DNA of 64,000 nucleotides, from the NCBI RefSeq assembly GCF_042653925.1, contig NZ_JBHSFQ010000029.1, positions 1-64,000 on the forward strand, given 5' to 3'. Below, piece by piece: positions 23,745-34,258 of this stretch (positions are counted from its first letter, which is position 1; each line of letters begins with the position of its first letter). The notes beneath the pieces are model-generated. The model had not been told where the DNA came from. It ran no database searches and worked only from the letters and a program-made list of their open reading frames with translations. Source of the stretch: Nocardiopsis_B mangrovi. Lineage in GTDB: Bacteria > Actinomycetota > Actinomycetes > Streptosporangiales > Streptosporangiaceae. Made by a program: the position numbers and the translations under genes.

Positions 23745-26060
23745 ATGCATATTTCAGACGGCGTACACTCGTCCGCCGCCGCCGGCAATAGCCCGAGGAA
23801 CCGCGTGCTGCGCGGGATCGGAAACCTCCGCCACGATGTCCCCGCGTCACTCGTCGTCTTTCTCATCGCCGTTCCGCTCTCGCTGGGCATCGCCGTCGCC
23901 TCAGGCGCACCCCTGGTGGCCGGCCTGATCGCAGCGGCGATCGGCGGCATCGTCGCCAGTGCGTTCGGCGGGTCGATGGTCCAGGTCAGCGGCCCCGCAG
24001 CGGGGCTGACCATCATCGTCGCCGAACTCATCGCGGCCCACGGGTGGGCCGTCACCTGCCTCATCACCGCGCTCGCCGGCGTGGTGCAGATCGTGCTGGG
24101 GTCGCTGCGCATCGCCCGCGCCGCGCTGGCGGTCTCGCCCGCGATCGTGCACGGCATGCTCGCCGGCGTCGGCGTGACCATCACCCTCGCCCAGATCCAC
24201 GTGGTGCTCGGCGGCGCGGCCGAAAGCTCCCCGCTGGTCAACCTGCGCGAGCTGCCCGGCCAGATCCTCACCAACCACACCGAGTCGGTGGCCGTCGGCG
24301 TCCTGACCATCCTGGTCCTGCTCGTGTGGAGCCGGCTGCCCGAGTGGCGCCGCTTCCCCGTGCGCCGCATCCCCGGACCCCTCATGGCGATCGCCCTGGC
24401 CACGGGCGTCTCGATCGTGATGTCCATGGACGTCCAGCGCGTCAGCCTGCCCGCCCTCTCCGAAGGGCTCGGCATCGCGCCCATCCTCCCGCAGGGCGAC
24501 TACGCCGCCATCGGCGTGGGCGTGGCGACCATCGCGCTCGTCGCCAGCGTGGAGTCCCTGCTCTGCGCGGTCGCGGTCGACCGCCAGCACGCGGGCCGCC
24601 GCGTCCGGCTCGACCGCGAACTCATCGGCCAGGGCGCGGCCAACCTCGCGTCCGGAACACTGGGCGGGCTGCCCGTCGCCGGCGTCATCGTCCGCAGCAC
24701 CGCCAACGTGCAGGCGGGCGGGCGCACCCCGATGTCGGCGATCCTGCACGGCGTGTGGGTGGTGCTGTTCGTCGCCACCCTGTCGTCGCTGATCGAGTAC
24801 ATCCCCATGGCGGCGCTCGCCGGGCTGCTCGTCTTCACCGGCATGAAGATGGTCGACCTCGCGCACATCCGCAACCTGCGCGCGCACCGCGAACGGCACG
24901 TCTACCTGGTCACCCTGCTCTCGGTGGTCCTGTTCGGCCTGGTCGAGGGCGTGGTCATCGGCCTTGCGGTGACCATGATCGTCGCCCTCAAGCGCCTCAC
25001 CCGGGCGACCGTCATCATCACCTCGGCCGGCGACCGCCACCACGCGATCATCCGCGGATCCCTGACCTTCCTGGCCGTGCCCCGGGTCACCTCCGCGCTG
25101 AACACCATCCCGCCGGGCAGCGACGTCGACCTCGACCTGAGCGTCGACTTCATGGACAACGCCGCCTTCGACGCCATCCACTCCTGGCGGCAGTCCCACG
25201 AGCGCACCGGCGGCGCCGTCGACATCGACGAACTCCACGAGGACTGGTACGAGAGCGCGGTCACCGGCAAGCCGCCCCGCGAGAAGACGCCCCTCCTGTC
25301 CGTGCGCCCGTGGCTGCGTCCGCGCGTGCGCGGGGAGGAGGCGCACACCCTCGCCTCGGGGCTGCTCATCTCCGGGGCCCGCGACTACCACGACGCCGTC
25401 GCGCCCCGGCTGGGAACGGTCATGGCCGAGCTCAGCGCCGGGCAGAAGCCGCACACCCTGCTCATCGCCTGCGCCGACTCCCGGATCGTGCCCAACCTCA
25501 TCACCGGCAGCGGTCCCGGCGACCTGTTCACCATCCGCAACGTCGGCAACATCGTGCCCGCTCACGACGCTCCCGATGTCGAGGCCGGCATGCAGGCCGC
25601 CATCGACTACGCCGTGGACGTCCTCGGAGTCCGCTCCATCGCCGTCTGCGGGCACTCCCAGTGCGGCGCGGCGGCGGCCATGCTCGACGGCGAAGCGCCC
25701 TCGTCCGCGCTGCGCTCCTGGTTCGCCCTCAGCGGGGTCGGGCGGCCCGATCCCGCGCCCGGCCCCGACGCGCACGGCCGCGCCGAGGCGTGGCACGAGA
25801 TGAGCCGTGCCAACGTCCTCCAGCAGATCGCCAACCTGCGCACCTATCCCGGCGTGCGCGACCGGGTCGCGGCGGGTGAGCTGGAGCTGATCGCGCTTCA
25901 CTACGACATCCCGACCGCCCGGCTGCACATCTTCGACGAGGCCGCGGGGGAGTTCCGCGCGGCGGGCGCCGACGAAGTGCCGGTCCCGCGCCCGCGTTCG
26001 CGTCCGGGCCGGTGGTCGCTGCGCACGGGGGACACGCCGAGCGGCACGCCCTCCGGCTGA
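23745..26060 (+). CDS. SulP-family anion transporter fused to beta-carbonic anhydrase
   Basis: A 771-residue fusion. Residues about 20-420 are a SulP/SLC26 transporter (SLVVFLIAVPLSLGIAVASGAPLVAGLI, VQVSGPAAGLTIIV, IGQGAANLASGTLGGLPVAG). About 430-540 is a short STAS-like linker. About 550-745 is a beta-class carbonic anhydrase with zinc ligands Cys576 and Asp578 (CADSR), His637 and Cys640 (GHSQCG). SulP-CA fusions are known, for example in mycobacteria, and are thought to couple bicarbonate transport with CO2 hydration at the membrane. The ATG at 23745 with GGGAG was preferred over a longer frame from 23664. A strong terminator follows. Confidence 0.9.
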   Translation: MHISDGVHSSAAAGNSPRNRVLRGIGNLRHDVPASLVVFLIAVPLSLGIAVASGAPLVAGLIAAAIGGIVASAFGGSMVQVSGPAAGLTIIVAELIAAHGWAVTCLITALAGVVQIVLGSLRIARAALAVSPAIVHGMLAGVGVTITLAQIHVVLGGAAESSPLVNLRELPGQILTNHTESVAVGVLTILVLLVWSRLPEWRRFPVRRIPGPLMAIALATGVSIVMSMDVQRVSLPALSEGLGIAPILPQGDYAAIGVGVATIALVASVESLLCAVAVDRQHAGRRVRLDRELIGQGAANLASGTLGGLPVAGVIVRSTANVQAGGRTPMSAILHGVWVVLFVATLSSLIEYIPMAALAGLLVFTGMKMVDLAHIRNLRAHRERHVYLVTLLSVVLFGLVEGVVIGLAVTMIVALKRLTRATVIITSAGDRHHAIIRGSLTFLAVPRVTSALNTIPPGSDVDLDLSVDFMDNAAFDAIHSWRQSHERTGGAVDIDELHEDWYESAVTGKPPREKTPLLSVRPWLRPRVRGEEAHTLASGLLISGARDYHDAVAPRLGTVMAELSAGQKPHTLLIACADSRIVPNLITGSGPGDLFTIRNVGNIVPAHDAPDVEAGMQAAIDYAVDVLGVRSIAVCGHSQCGAAAAMLDGEAPSSALRSWFALSGVGRPDPAPGPDAHGRAEAWHEMSRANVLQQIANLRTYPGVRDRVAAGELELIALHYDIPTARLHIFDEAAGEFRAAGADEVPVPRPRSRPGRWSLRTGDTPSGTPSG

Positions 26061-26072
26061 GCCGTGTGCCCG

Positions 26073-26104
26073 ACGCCCCCGGGACGGCGGATTCCCGGGG
26101 GCGT
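26073..26104 (+). terminator. Terminator after the SulP-carbonic anhydrase gene
   Basis: A perfect 12-bp stem ACGCCCCCGGGA/TCCCGGGGGCGT with an 8-base loop, 12 bases after the stop codon. Confidence 0.8.
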
Positions 26105-26195
26105 TCGGCTTCGGTCGCGGGCCCGCATCCCCGACCCGGCGGGGGATTCCGGCGCTCGCCCAGGCGGGGGTACGTGTCCTGGGTCTCCCCACCTG

Positions 26196-26247
26196 TTGAC
26201 ACGGGTCACACTGTGGGTCCAATCTGGTTAACCGTTAACGGTTAACC
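26196..26247 (+). promoter_or_regulatory. Promoter and 22-bp palindromic operator of the tct operon regulator
   Basis: TTGACA (26196-26201) is followed by a weak -10 around 26219-26225. Directly downstream, covering the expected start of transcription, is a perfect palindrome at 26226-26247: GGTTAACC arms around a central GTTAAC. FadR-type GntR repressors bind such sites, so autoregulation by the adjacent gene is the simplest reading. Confidence 0.7.
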
Positions 26248-26258
26248 GAAAGGAAACA

Positions 26259-26936
26259 ATGCCGGAGATCCCGACGACCATCAAACAGGTGGCACTGGGT
26301 GACCAGGTGGCGGACGAACTCCGGCGCATGATCATCACCGGCCGCTACGCCCCGGGGGACTCCCTGGTCGAAGGCCATCTGGCCGAGCGGTTCGACCTCA
26401 GCCGCGGCCCCATCCGCGACGCGCTCAAGACCCTGGCCGCGGAAGGGCTCATCGACACCAACCGCCGCAGCGCCACCGTCGTCGGCCTCAGCGCGGCCGA
26501 CATCGACGAGCTGTTCTCGCTGCGCGAGGCGATGGAGACCCTGGCCCTGCGGATCGCGCTCGACACCGACCGCCCCCGGCTGGCGGCCGAGCTGGAGCAG
26601 ACCCTCAAGGCCATGCGCACCGCCGCCCGGACCCGCGACGCCGAGTCCTACACAGCGGCCGACCTGCGCTTCCACTCGGTCTTCTACAGCACCGCCGGCC
26701 ACCGCCGGCTCGCCGACGTCTGGGCCCAGTACCGGCCCACCATCGAGATGCTGCTGCTCGCGTCCAACGAGCGCTACGACGACCTCGGCCCGTCGGTCGC
26801 CGCCCACGAGCTGCTCGCGCGGCTCGTCGCCACCGGCGAACCCGACGCGGTCGCCGCCGAACTCCACGCGCACCTCGACAACGCCCGGCTCCGGCTGCGC
26901 GAGCCCTTCGCCCGCAGGACGGCCGACCCCGGCTGA
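26259..26936 (+). CDS. GntR-family regulator with FCD ligand domain
   Basis: A 225-residue FadR-subfamily regulator. The winged HTH is at residues 8-75 (LVEGHLAERFDLSRGPIRDALKTLAAEGLI), and the all-helical FCD domain at about 83-215 starts with IDELFSLREAMETLALRIA. FCD proteins sense small organic acids through a metal held by Asp/His residues. DLRFHSVFYSTAGHRRLADVW supplies such His residues here. GAAAGGAAAC precedes the ATG, 11 bases after the palindromic operator. It heads the tctCBA-aldolase-kinase operon and probably represses it until the imported acid is present. Confidence 0.9.
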   Translation: MPEIPTTIKQVALGDQVADELRRMIITGRYAPGDSLVEGHLAERFDLSRGPIRDALKTLAAEGLIDTNRRSATVVGLSAADIDELFSLREAMETLALRIALDTDRPRLAAELEQTLKAMRTAARTRDAESYTAADLRFHSVFYSTAGHRRLADVWAQYRPTIEMLLLASNERYDDLGPSVAAHELLARLVATGEPDAVAAELHAHLDNARLRLREPFARRTADPG

Positions 26937-27060
26937 CCGGCCCGGTGCCCGCCACGCACCGGCGCCGCCGGCGCCCGCCGGGATCGCGACACCCGGCACC
27001 GCCGGACCACAGGACAGCGACACGACACCGCGTCGCGCTCGACCACCCGAGGAGACACCC

Positions 27061-28038
27061 ATGCGACCCATCACCTTCCGAGCGGCGGGCGCCGTGCTCG
27101 CGCTCGCGGCCGTGGCCGCGAGCGCCGGGTGCGCCGACCGCGGCGGAAGCACCGAGGACCCGGAGGACTACCCCGGCGGCGACATCACGCTCGTCGTCCC
27201 CTACCAGGCAGGGGGCGCCTCCGACCTGGCCGCGCGCACCCTCGCCGACCAGATGGAGCGCGACCTGGGGCAGACCATCGTGGTCGAGAACCGCACCGGC
27301 GGCGCCGGCTCCGTCGGCCTGGAGTACCTCGCCGACCAGCCGAGCGACGGCTACACCATCGGCTACCTCCCGGTGGAGACCGTGATGCTCGGCTACCAGG
27401 GCTACGACGTCGACCCCGACGACTACGACCTCATCGGCCAGATGGTGTCGGTCCCGGCCACGGTCGCGGTCCCCGCGGACAGCCCCTACGAGACCCTCGA
27501 CGACCTCGTCCAGGCCGCGGGCGAGGCCCCGGAGGAGATCACCGTCTCCAACTCCGGCGCCGGCTCCATCTGGGAGGTCGCCACCGACGCCCTGGGCAGG
27601 GGCGCCGGCGTCGAGTTCCAGACGGTGCCGTTCGACGGCGGGGCGCCCGCCGTCACCGCCGCCGTCGGCGGCCAGGTCGACGCGGTCGTGGCCGGCATCT
27701 CCGAGACCGCCCCGGCCCACGACGACGGCCGGCTCCGGGTCCTGGCCGTGCTCGACGCCGAGCCCTCGCCGACCCTCCCGGACGTCGAGACGGCCCTCGA
27801 CCAGGACGTCAACGTCATCATCGGCGGCTGGGGCGGGATCGGCGCCCCCGCGGGACTCGACGACCGGGTCCGCGCCAAGCTGGAGGACGCGTTCCACGCG
27901 GCGGCCTCCTCCGACGAGTTCGTCCGCGTCACCGAGGACTCCGGCAACATCCCCGTCGACGTCTCCGCCGGCGACTTCAAGGAGTTCGTCGACTCCGAGC
28001 ACAGGCGCTTCGGCGAACTCCTGGACCGGGGGGACTGA
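27061..28038 (+). CDS. tctC: Tripartite tricarboxylate transporter substrate-binding lipoprotein
   Basis: A 325-residue TctC/Bug-type receptor. A lipoprotein signal ends at the lipobox ASAGC (Cys24), and the mature domain begins YPGGDITLVVPYQAGGASDLAARTLA, the family signature. The ligand-side VENRTGGAGSVGLEYL is also typical. Bug receptors bind carboxylated compounds such as citrate, tartrate-like acids or aromatic acids. The substrate is probably the compound degraded by the downstream DapA-family enzyme and kinase. It is followed at six bases by tctB. Confidence 0.9.
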   Translation: MRPITFRAAGAVLALAAVAASAGCADRGGSTEDPEDYPGGDITLVVPYQAGGASDLAARTLADQMERDLGQTIVVENRTGGAGSVGLEYLADQPSDGYTIGYLPVETVMLGYQGYDVDPDDYDLIGQMVSVPATVAVPADSPYETLDDLVQAAGEAPEEITVSNSGAGSIWEVATDALGRGAGVEFQTVPFDGGAPAVTAAVGGQVDAVVAGISETAPAHDDGRLRVLAVLDAEPSPTLPDVETALDQDVNVIIGGWGGIGAPAGLDDRVRAKLEDAFHAAASSDEFVRVTEDSGNIPVDVSAGDFKEFVDSEHRRFGELLDRGD

Positions 28039-28043
28039 CGGCG

Positions 28044-28544
28044 ATGGCCACCCCACACGCAACGGGGGCCGGCGCGGCGCCGGCCCCCGCCGGGCGGGGC
28101 CCCTCGCGCCTGCGCGAACTCGTCCCCGCCGCGGCCGGCGCCGCGCTCGCCGCGGCCGCCCTGCTGCTCGCCGGGCAGATCGACCAGGGACCGGAATCGG
28201 CCGGGATCGGCCCCCGCTGGTGGCCCGAAGTCCTGGCGTTCACCCTTCTGGGCCTCAGCGTCCTGCACGCCGCCCTCGCGTGGCGCCGGCCCGCCGCCGC
28301 CGGCGACGCTCCCGACCCGGCGACCCGCGAGGGCGCCCTGCGCCTGGTGGCGATGCTGGCGACCGTCGTCGGCTACGGGGTCCTGTGGTACTTCATCCAC
28401 TTCCTGGTCTCCACGGCCGTGCTGGTCGCCGCCCTGGCCTACCTCGGCGGCGGGCGCGGCTGGAAGGCGCTCATCGCCTTCCCCGCGGTCACCACCGCGG
28501 TCCTCTACGTGCTGTTCGGCGTCCTGCTGCGAGTGCCGCTGTGA
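28044..28544 (+). CDS. tctB: Tripartite tricarboxylate transporter small membrane protein
   Basis: A 166-residue protein with four hydrophobic segments: LVPAAAGAALAAAALLLAG, WWPEVLAFTLLGLSVLHAALAW, LVAMLATVVGYGVLWYFIHFL and the last LIAFPAVTTAVLYVLFGVLL. GIGPRWWPEVLA is the conserved TctB site after helix 1. It partners TctA in the cytoplasmic membrane. The ATG at 28044 is six bases from the tctC stop. Confidence 0.85.
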   Translation: MATPHATGAGAAPAPAGRGPSRLRELVPAAAGAALAAAALLLAGQIDQGPESAGIGPRWWPEVLAFTLLGLSVLHAALAWRRPAAAGDAPDPATREGALRLVAMLATVVGYGVLWYFIHFLVSTAVLVAALAYLGGGRGWKALIAFPAVTTAVLYVLFGVLLRVPL

Positions 28545-28587
28545 CCCCGCCGGCACCGCCCTCCTCCGACCACCAAGGCAGGACCCG

Positions 28588-30132
28588 ATGAGCCCCATAG
28601 CCGAAGGGTTCGGCGCGCTGCTGGACCCCACCGTCATGCTGTGCATCGCCGCGGGCGCCGTCCTGGGCATGCTCGTCGGCGCCTTCCCCGGGATCACCGC
28701 CACCATGGCCGTCGCCCTGGCCAGCGGGTTCACCCTCGCCCTGGACCCGGTCCCGGGCCTGGCGGTTCTGCTGACCATCTACGTGGCGGCGAACTTCGGC
28801 GACCGCGTGCCGGCCATCCTCGTCAACACCCCCGGCACCCCGGCCTCCATCGCCACCACCTTCGACGGCTACGCGATGGCGAAGAAGGGCCAGGCCGGCC
28901 TCGCCCTGACCGCCTCGGCGTTCGCCTCGGCCTGGGGCACGCTCGTCGGCATCGCGCTGCTGCTCGCCGCGGCCGTCCCGCTGTCGCGGCTGGCCCTGCG
29001 GTTCGGGCCCGCGGAGATGTTCGCCCTGGTCGTCTTCGGCCTGACGATGATGATCGGCGTCTCGGGCGGCCGGATCGTCAAGGGGCTGATGGCCGGGGTG
29101 TTCGGCCTGCTGCTGGGCGCGGTGGGGCGCGACCCCATCACCGGGGACACCCGGTTCACCTTCGGCTTCCCCGAGCTGTCCGACGGCATCCCGTTCATCG
29201 CCGCCATCATCGGCCTGTTCGGCATCGCCGAGGTCCTCGACCAGATCCTCACCCACCGCCGCGGCGCGGGCCCCGCGCCCATCACCCAGTTCGGCCGGTG
29301 GCTGCCGCGCCGCTCCGACTGGCGCACCATGCTCAGGCCGCTCGCAGTGGGCGGCGGCGTGGGCGGCGTCGTCGGGATCGTGCCCGCCACCGGCGGCGAC
29401 ATCGCCGGCATCCTCGCCTGGGACCAGGCGCGCCGGGTCTCCAAGGCCCCCGAGGAGTTCGGCAAGGGGTCGCTGGAGGGCATCACCGCCGCCGACACCT
29501 CCTCCAACGCCACCCTCGGAGGTTCGGTCACCACCACCCTGGCACTGGGCATCCCCGGCGACTCCGTCATGGCCGTCATGATCGGCTCCATGGTCGTCTG
29601 GGGCATCCAGCCGGGGCCGTCCCTCTTCTCCGACCAGCCCGCCCTGGTGTACAGCATCGCGGGGATCATGCTCGTGGCCACCGCCGCGGCCCTGGCCCTG
29701 AGCCTGCTGCGCATGCGCGGCGTGGTCCGGCTCCTCGACCTGCCGCGCCAGTACCTGTGGACCGTGATCCTGGTGTTCTGCATGGTCGGCACCTACGCGG
29801 TCAACAACAGCGTCTTCGACGTCGCCGTGATGCTCGTCTTCGGGATCGCCGGCCTGTTCCTGCGCCGCTTCGGAATCCCGGCCGGGCCGGTCGTGCTCGG
29901 CCTGATCCTCGGCGAGCTCGCCGAGGGCAACCTGCGCCGCGCCCTCCAGATCGGCGGCCCGGAGACCATTCTGACCAGCCCGATCGCCATGGCGATCCTC
30001 GCCGTCAGCGTGCTCGCGCTCGCCGTTCCCCCGCTGCGCCGGGCCTGGCGGAGCCGCCCCGGGTCCACGGCCCCCGGCTCCGATCCCAAAGCCGGCACCG
30101 GATCCGGCAGCGACACCACGCCCGTCGGCTGA
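28588..30132 (+). CDS. tctA: Tripartite tricarboxylate transporter large permease
   Basis: A 514-residue membrane protein with about 11-12 helices. It carries the TctA motifs GAFPGITATMAVALASGFTL and GVVGIVPATGGDIAGILAW, two inverted-topology Gly/Pro-rich loops that line the transport path, and TLGGSVTTTLALGIPGDSVMAV. It is the ion-driven permease of the TctABC importer. The C-terminal 30 residues are a hydrophilic Ser/Gly/Pro tail. Confidence 0.9.
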   Translation: MSPIAEGFGALLDPTVMLCIAAGAVLGMLVGAFPGITATMAVALASGFTLALDPVPGLAVLLTIYVAANFGDRVPAILVNTPGTPASIATTFDGYAMAKKGQAGLALTASAFASAWGTLVGIALLLAAAVPLSRLALRFGPAEMFALVVFGLTMMIGVSGGRIVKGLMAGVFGLLLGAVGRDPITGDTRFTFGFPELSDGIPFIAAIIGLFGIAEVLDQILTHRRGAGPAPITQFGRWLPRRSDWRTMLRPLAVGGGVGGVVGIVPATGGDIAGILAWDQARRVSKAPEEFGKGSLEGITAADTSSNATLGGSVTTTLALGIPGDSVMAVMIGSMVVWGIQPGPSLFSDQPALVYSIAGIMLVATAAALALSLLRMRGVVRLLDLPRQYLWTVILVFCMVGTYAVNNSVFDVAVMLVFGIAGLFLRRFGIPAGPVVLGLILGELAEGNLRRALQIGGPETILTSPIAMAILAVSVLALAVPPLRRAWRSRPGSTAPGSDPKAGTGSGSDTTPVG

Positions 30133-30218
30133 CACGTCCGCCTGCGATCTGCCCGCCCGACCGCCCGCGACCCGCCCGCACCGCCGTCCCTTCCGACCCC
30201 ACGAGGAGAACCCCACCC

Positions 30219-31088
30219 ATGCCCGCCCACGCGCAGGTCATCACCGCGGCCCCCACCCCGTTCACCGCCGACGAGGAACTCGACCGCGACGGCCTGGCCG
30301 CCCTGCTCACCGCCGTCCGCGACCGCGGGGCCGACGGCGTGTTCGCCGCCGGCACCACCGGCGAGTTCACCGCCCTCGACGACGACGAGCGCCTGGAGGT
30401 CCTGCGCGCCGCGCTCGACGTCTTCGGCCCCGAGGGCACCTACGCCCACGTCGGCGCCGCGAGCGCCCGCCAGGCGGAGCGACTCACCGCGGCGGCGGTC
30501 GCGGCCGGGGCGCGGCGCGTCGCGGCGATCACCCCGCACTTCCTGCCCGCGCCCGCCGACGCGGTCGTCCGCTACTACGAGCGCCTGGTCGCCGCGGCGG
30601 ACGGCGCCGAGGTCTACGCCTACCTCTTCCAGGCCCGCAGCACCACCGCCGTCGCCCCCGAGGCACTGCGCGCGCTGGCCGACGCCGGGGTCCGCGGCGC
30701 GAAGATCAGCGGGGAGAGCGACGCGTCGGTGGCCGCCTACCTCGGGCACGCGCCTGAGGGCTTCACCATCATCTCCGGCAACGACGTCTCCTTCGGCGAG
30801 CTCATCCGCTCCGGCGGGACCGGCGTCGTCTCCGGGGTGTCCTCGGTGTTCCCGCGCCCCTTCATCGCGCTGCGCGACGCCCTGCGCGCCGGAGACTCCG
30901 AAGCGGCCGCCGCCGCCCAGCCGCTGGTGGAACGCGCCGTGGCCGCCGTCAAGGGCGGCAGCATCGCCCACCTCAAGGCGGGGCTGCGCGTCCAGGGCCT
31001 GCCCGCCGGCCCCGTGCGCATCAGCGGCGACGCCGTCACCGACGCCGACCTCCGCGTCCTCCAGGAGACCGCCGACGCCCTGGGCTGA
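30219..31088 (+). CDS. DapA-family (dihydrodipicolinate synthase/N-acetylneuraminate lyase) aldolase or dehydratase
   Basis: A 289-residue TIM-barrel class I aldolase of the DHDPS superfamily. GTTGEFTAL is the pyruvate-carboxylate loop, AYLFQAR carries the position of the catalytic Tyr but with Tyr followed by Leu-Phe in place of the usual YN pair, and Lys162 in RGAKISGES is the Schiff-base lysine. In a catabolic operon this family acts on 2-keto-3-deoxy sugar acids or related 4-hydroxy-2-oxo acids, not in lysine synthesis. The product would be a pyruvate plus an aldehyde for the kinase downstream. Ribosome site GAGGAGA lies 8 bases before the ATG. Confidence 0.82.
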   Translation: MPAHAQVITAAPTPFTADEELDRDGLAALLTAVRDRGADGVFAAGTTGEFTALDDDERLEVLRAALDVFGPEGTYAHVGAASARQAERLTAAAVAAGARRVAAITPHFLPAPADAVVRYYERLVAAADGAEVYAYLFQARSTTAVAPEALRALADAGVRGAKISGESDASVAAYLGHAPEGFTIISGNDVSFGELIRSGGTGVVSGVSSVFPRPFIALRDALRAGDSEAAAAAQPLVERAVAAVKGGSIAHLKAGLRVQGLPAGPVRISGDAVTDADLRVLQETADALG

Positions 31089-31196
31089 GGGGCCCCGTCC
31101 CCTCGGACCCGCCCAACGCCGCCCCCGCCGCACGCCGCACGCCGTATGAACCGGCCCGGCGCGCGGCGGCACCGCCCCCGGAACAAAGGAAGCGCC

Positions 31197-32984
<1,788 letters not shown>

Positions 32985-33222
32985 GCCTCCGGCCGCGTGC
33001 GCGGGCCTCGGGAGGGGGCTCGCGCACGCGGCGTACCGGGCCCGCGCGTGTCACCGTGCTACGATCCGGCCAGGCATGACGCAGCCTGCCGCTTGCGCCC
33101 GATGGGTTCGGTGAATGCGTCCGTGGTCCGCTTCTGATCCACCGCCCGTTCCCGTCCGACGGCGAGGGCATCGGCAACGCAAGCACTGATGACGACTTCG
33201 CCGGAAGGTGCTGGATCAGATC

Positions 33223-34227
33223 ATGCGTTCATTCCGCGATGCCAAGGCGATGGCGAAGGCCCTGCGGGCCGAACTCGCCGCCCGGGGCACGACCGTTCCG
33301 CACAGTGCGGCTCTGGAGATCGTCGCCCGGCAGTTCGGTTTCGATGACTGGAACGTCCTCGCCGCCCGGATCGGGGCGGCACGGCCCGAGCCCGGGCCCC
33401 GGACCGCGGTCCCGGTGCTGCGGATCTTCTCCGTCGACAAGGCCAGGGAGTTCTACCTCGACTTCCTCGGATTCACCGTGGACTGGGAGCACCGGTTCGA
33501 CCCCGGATCGCCCGTCTACCTCCAAGTGTCCCGGGCCGGTCTCACCCTGCACCTGAGCGAGCACCACGGCGACGGCAGCCCCGGCGCCGTTGTGTTCGTC
33601 CCGGTCGTGGGGATCGAGGACCTCCACCGCGAGCTGTCGGACAAGCGCTATGCCTACGCGCGGCCGGGCATCGAGGACGATCCCTGGCACGCCCGCTCGC
33701 TGACCGTCACCGACCCCTTCGGCAACACGCTGCGCTTCAGCGAGCCGTCCACCCGCGCGGAGCCGGAGGCCGCGGTGGCCGACGAGGTCGTCCTGCCCGC
33801 GCGCATCGGCCGGGTCTGGGAGCTGATCACACGGGCGGAGCACATCAGGGCGTGGTTCGCCTTCGACGGCGCCGCGGTCGATCTGCGTCCCGGCGGCGAG
33901 ATCGAGCACGTCTGGCACGAGCACGGCCGCTACCGGGGCGTGATCGAGGAGGTCGTGCCGGGGGCCCGGCTCGTCTACCGGTACTCGTCGGTTCCCGATG
34001 CCCGGCCCGAGCCGGGGCGACAGACCACGGTGGTGTTCACCCTGGAGGAGCTCTCCGACGGTTCCACCCGGGTGCGGGTGACCGAGGAGGGCTTCGACGC
34101 GCTGGAGATGGGCGACGCCGACCGGCGGGCCCATGCGGACGGCGCACGGCAGGGCTGGCAGGGCGGTCTCGACGGCCTCGCCCGCCTCGCCGCTCCCGCG
34201 GCCTCCGCCGGAGAGGGCCCCGCGTAG
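33223..34227 (+). CDS. Three-part protein: DUF-type helical segment, VOC domain and AHSA1/SRPBCC domain
   Basis: A 334-residue protein in three parts. Residues 1-50 are a helical segment common in glyoxalase-superfamily proteins (FRDAKAMAKALRAELAARG and VARQFGFDDWNVLAARI). About 60-170 is a VOC domain (LRIFSVDKAREFYLDFLGFTVDWEHRF to VTDPFGNTLRF). About 180-325 is an AHSA1-like START/SRPBCC domain (ARIGRVWELITRAEHIRAWFAF and TRVRVTEEGFDAL). Each domain usually occurs alone. Bleomycin-resistance-like binding plus a lipid or ligand cup is plausible; the substrate is unknown. ATG 33223 was chosen over GTG 33208 because the family begins MRSFRDAK. Confidence 0.78.
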   Translation: MRSFRDAKAMAKALRAELAARGTTVPHSAALEIVARQFGFDDWNVLAARIGAARPEPGPRTAVPVLRIFSVDKAREFYLDFLGFTVDWEHRFDPGSPVYLQVSRAGLTLHLSEHHGDGSPGAVVFVPVVGIEDLHRELSDKRYAYARPGIEDDPWHARSLTVTDPFGNTLRFSEPSTRAEPEAAVADEVVLPARIGRVWELITRAEHIRAWFAFDGAAVDLRPGGEIEHVWHEHGRYRGVIEEVVPGARLVYRYSSVPDARPEPGRQTTVVFTLEELSDGSTRVRVTEEGFDALEMGDADRRAHADGARQGWQGGLDGLARLAAPAASAGEGPA

Positions 34228-34258
34228 CCACCGGTGCCCGGCGCGGCCGTGGCGGCGG

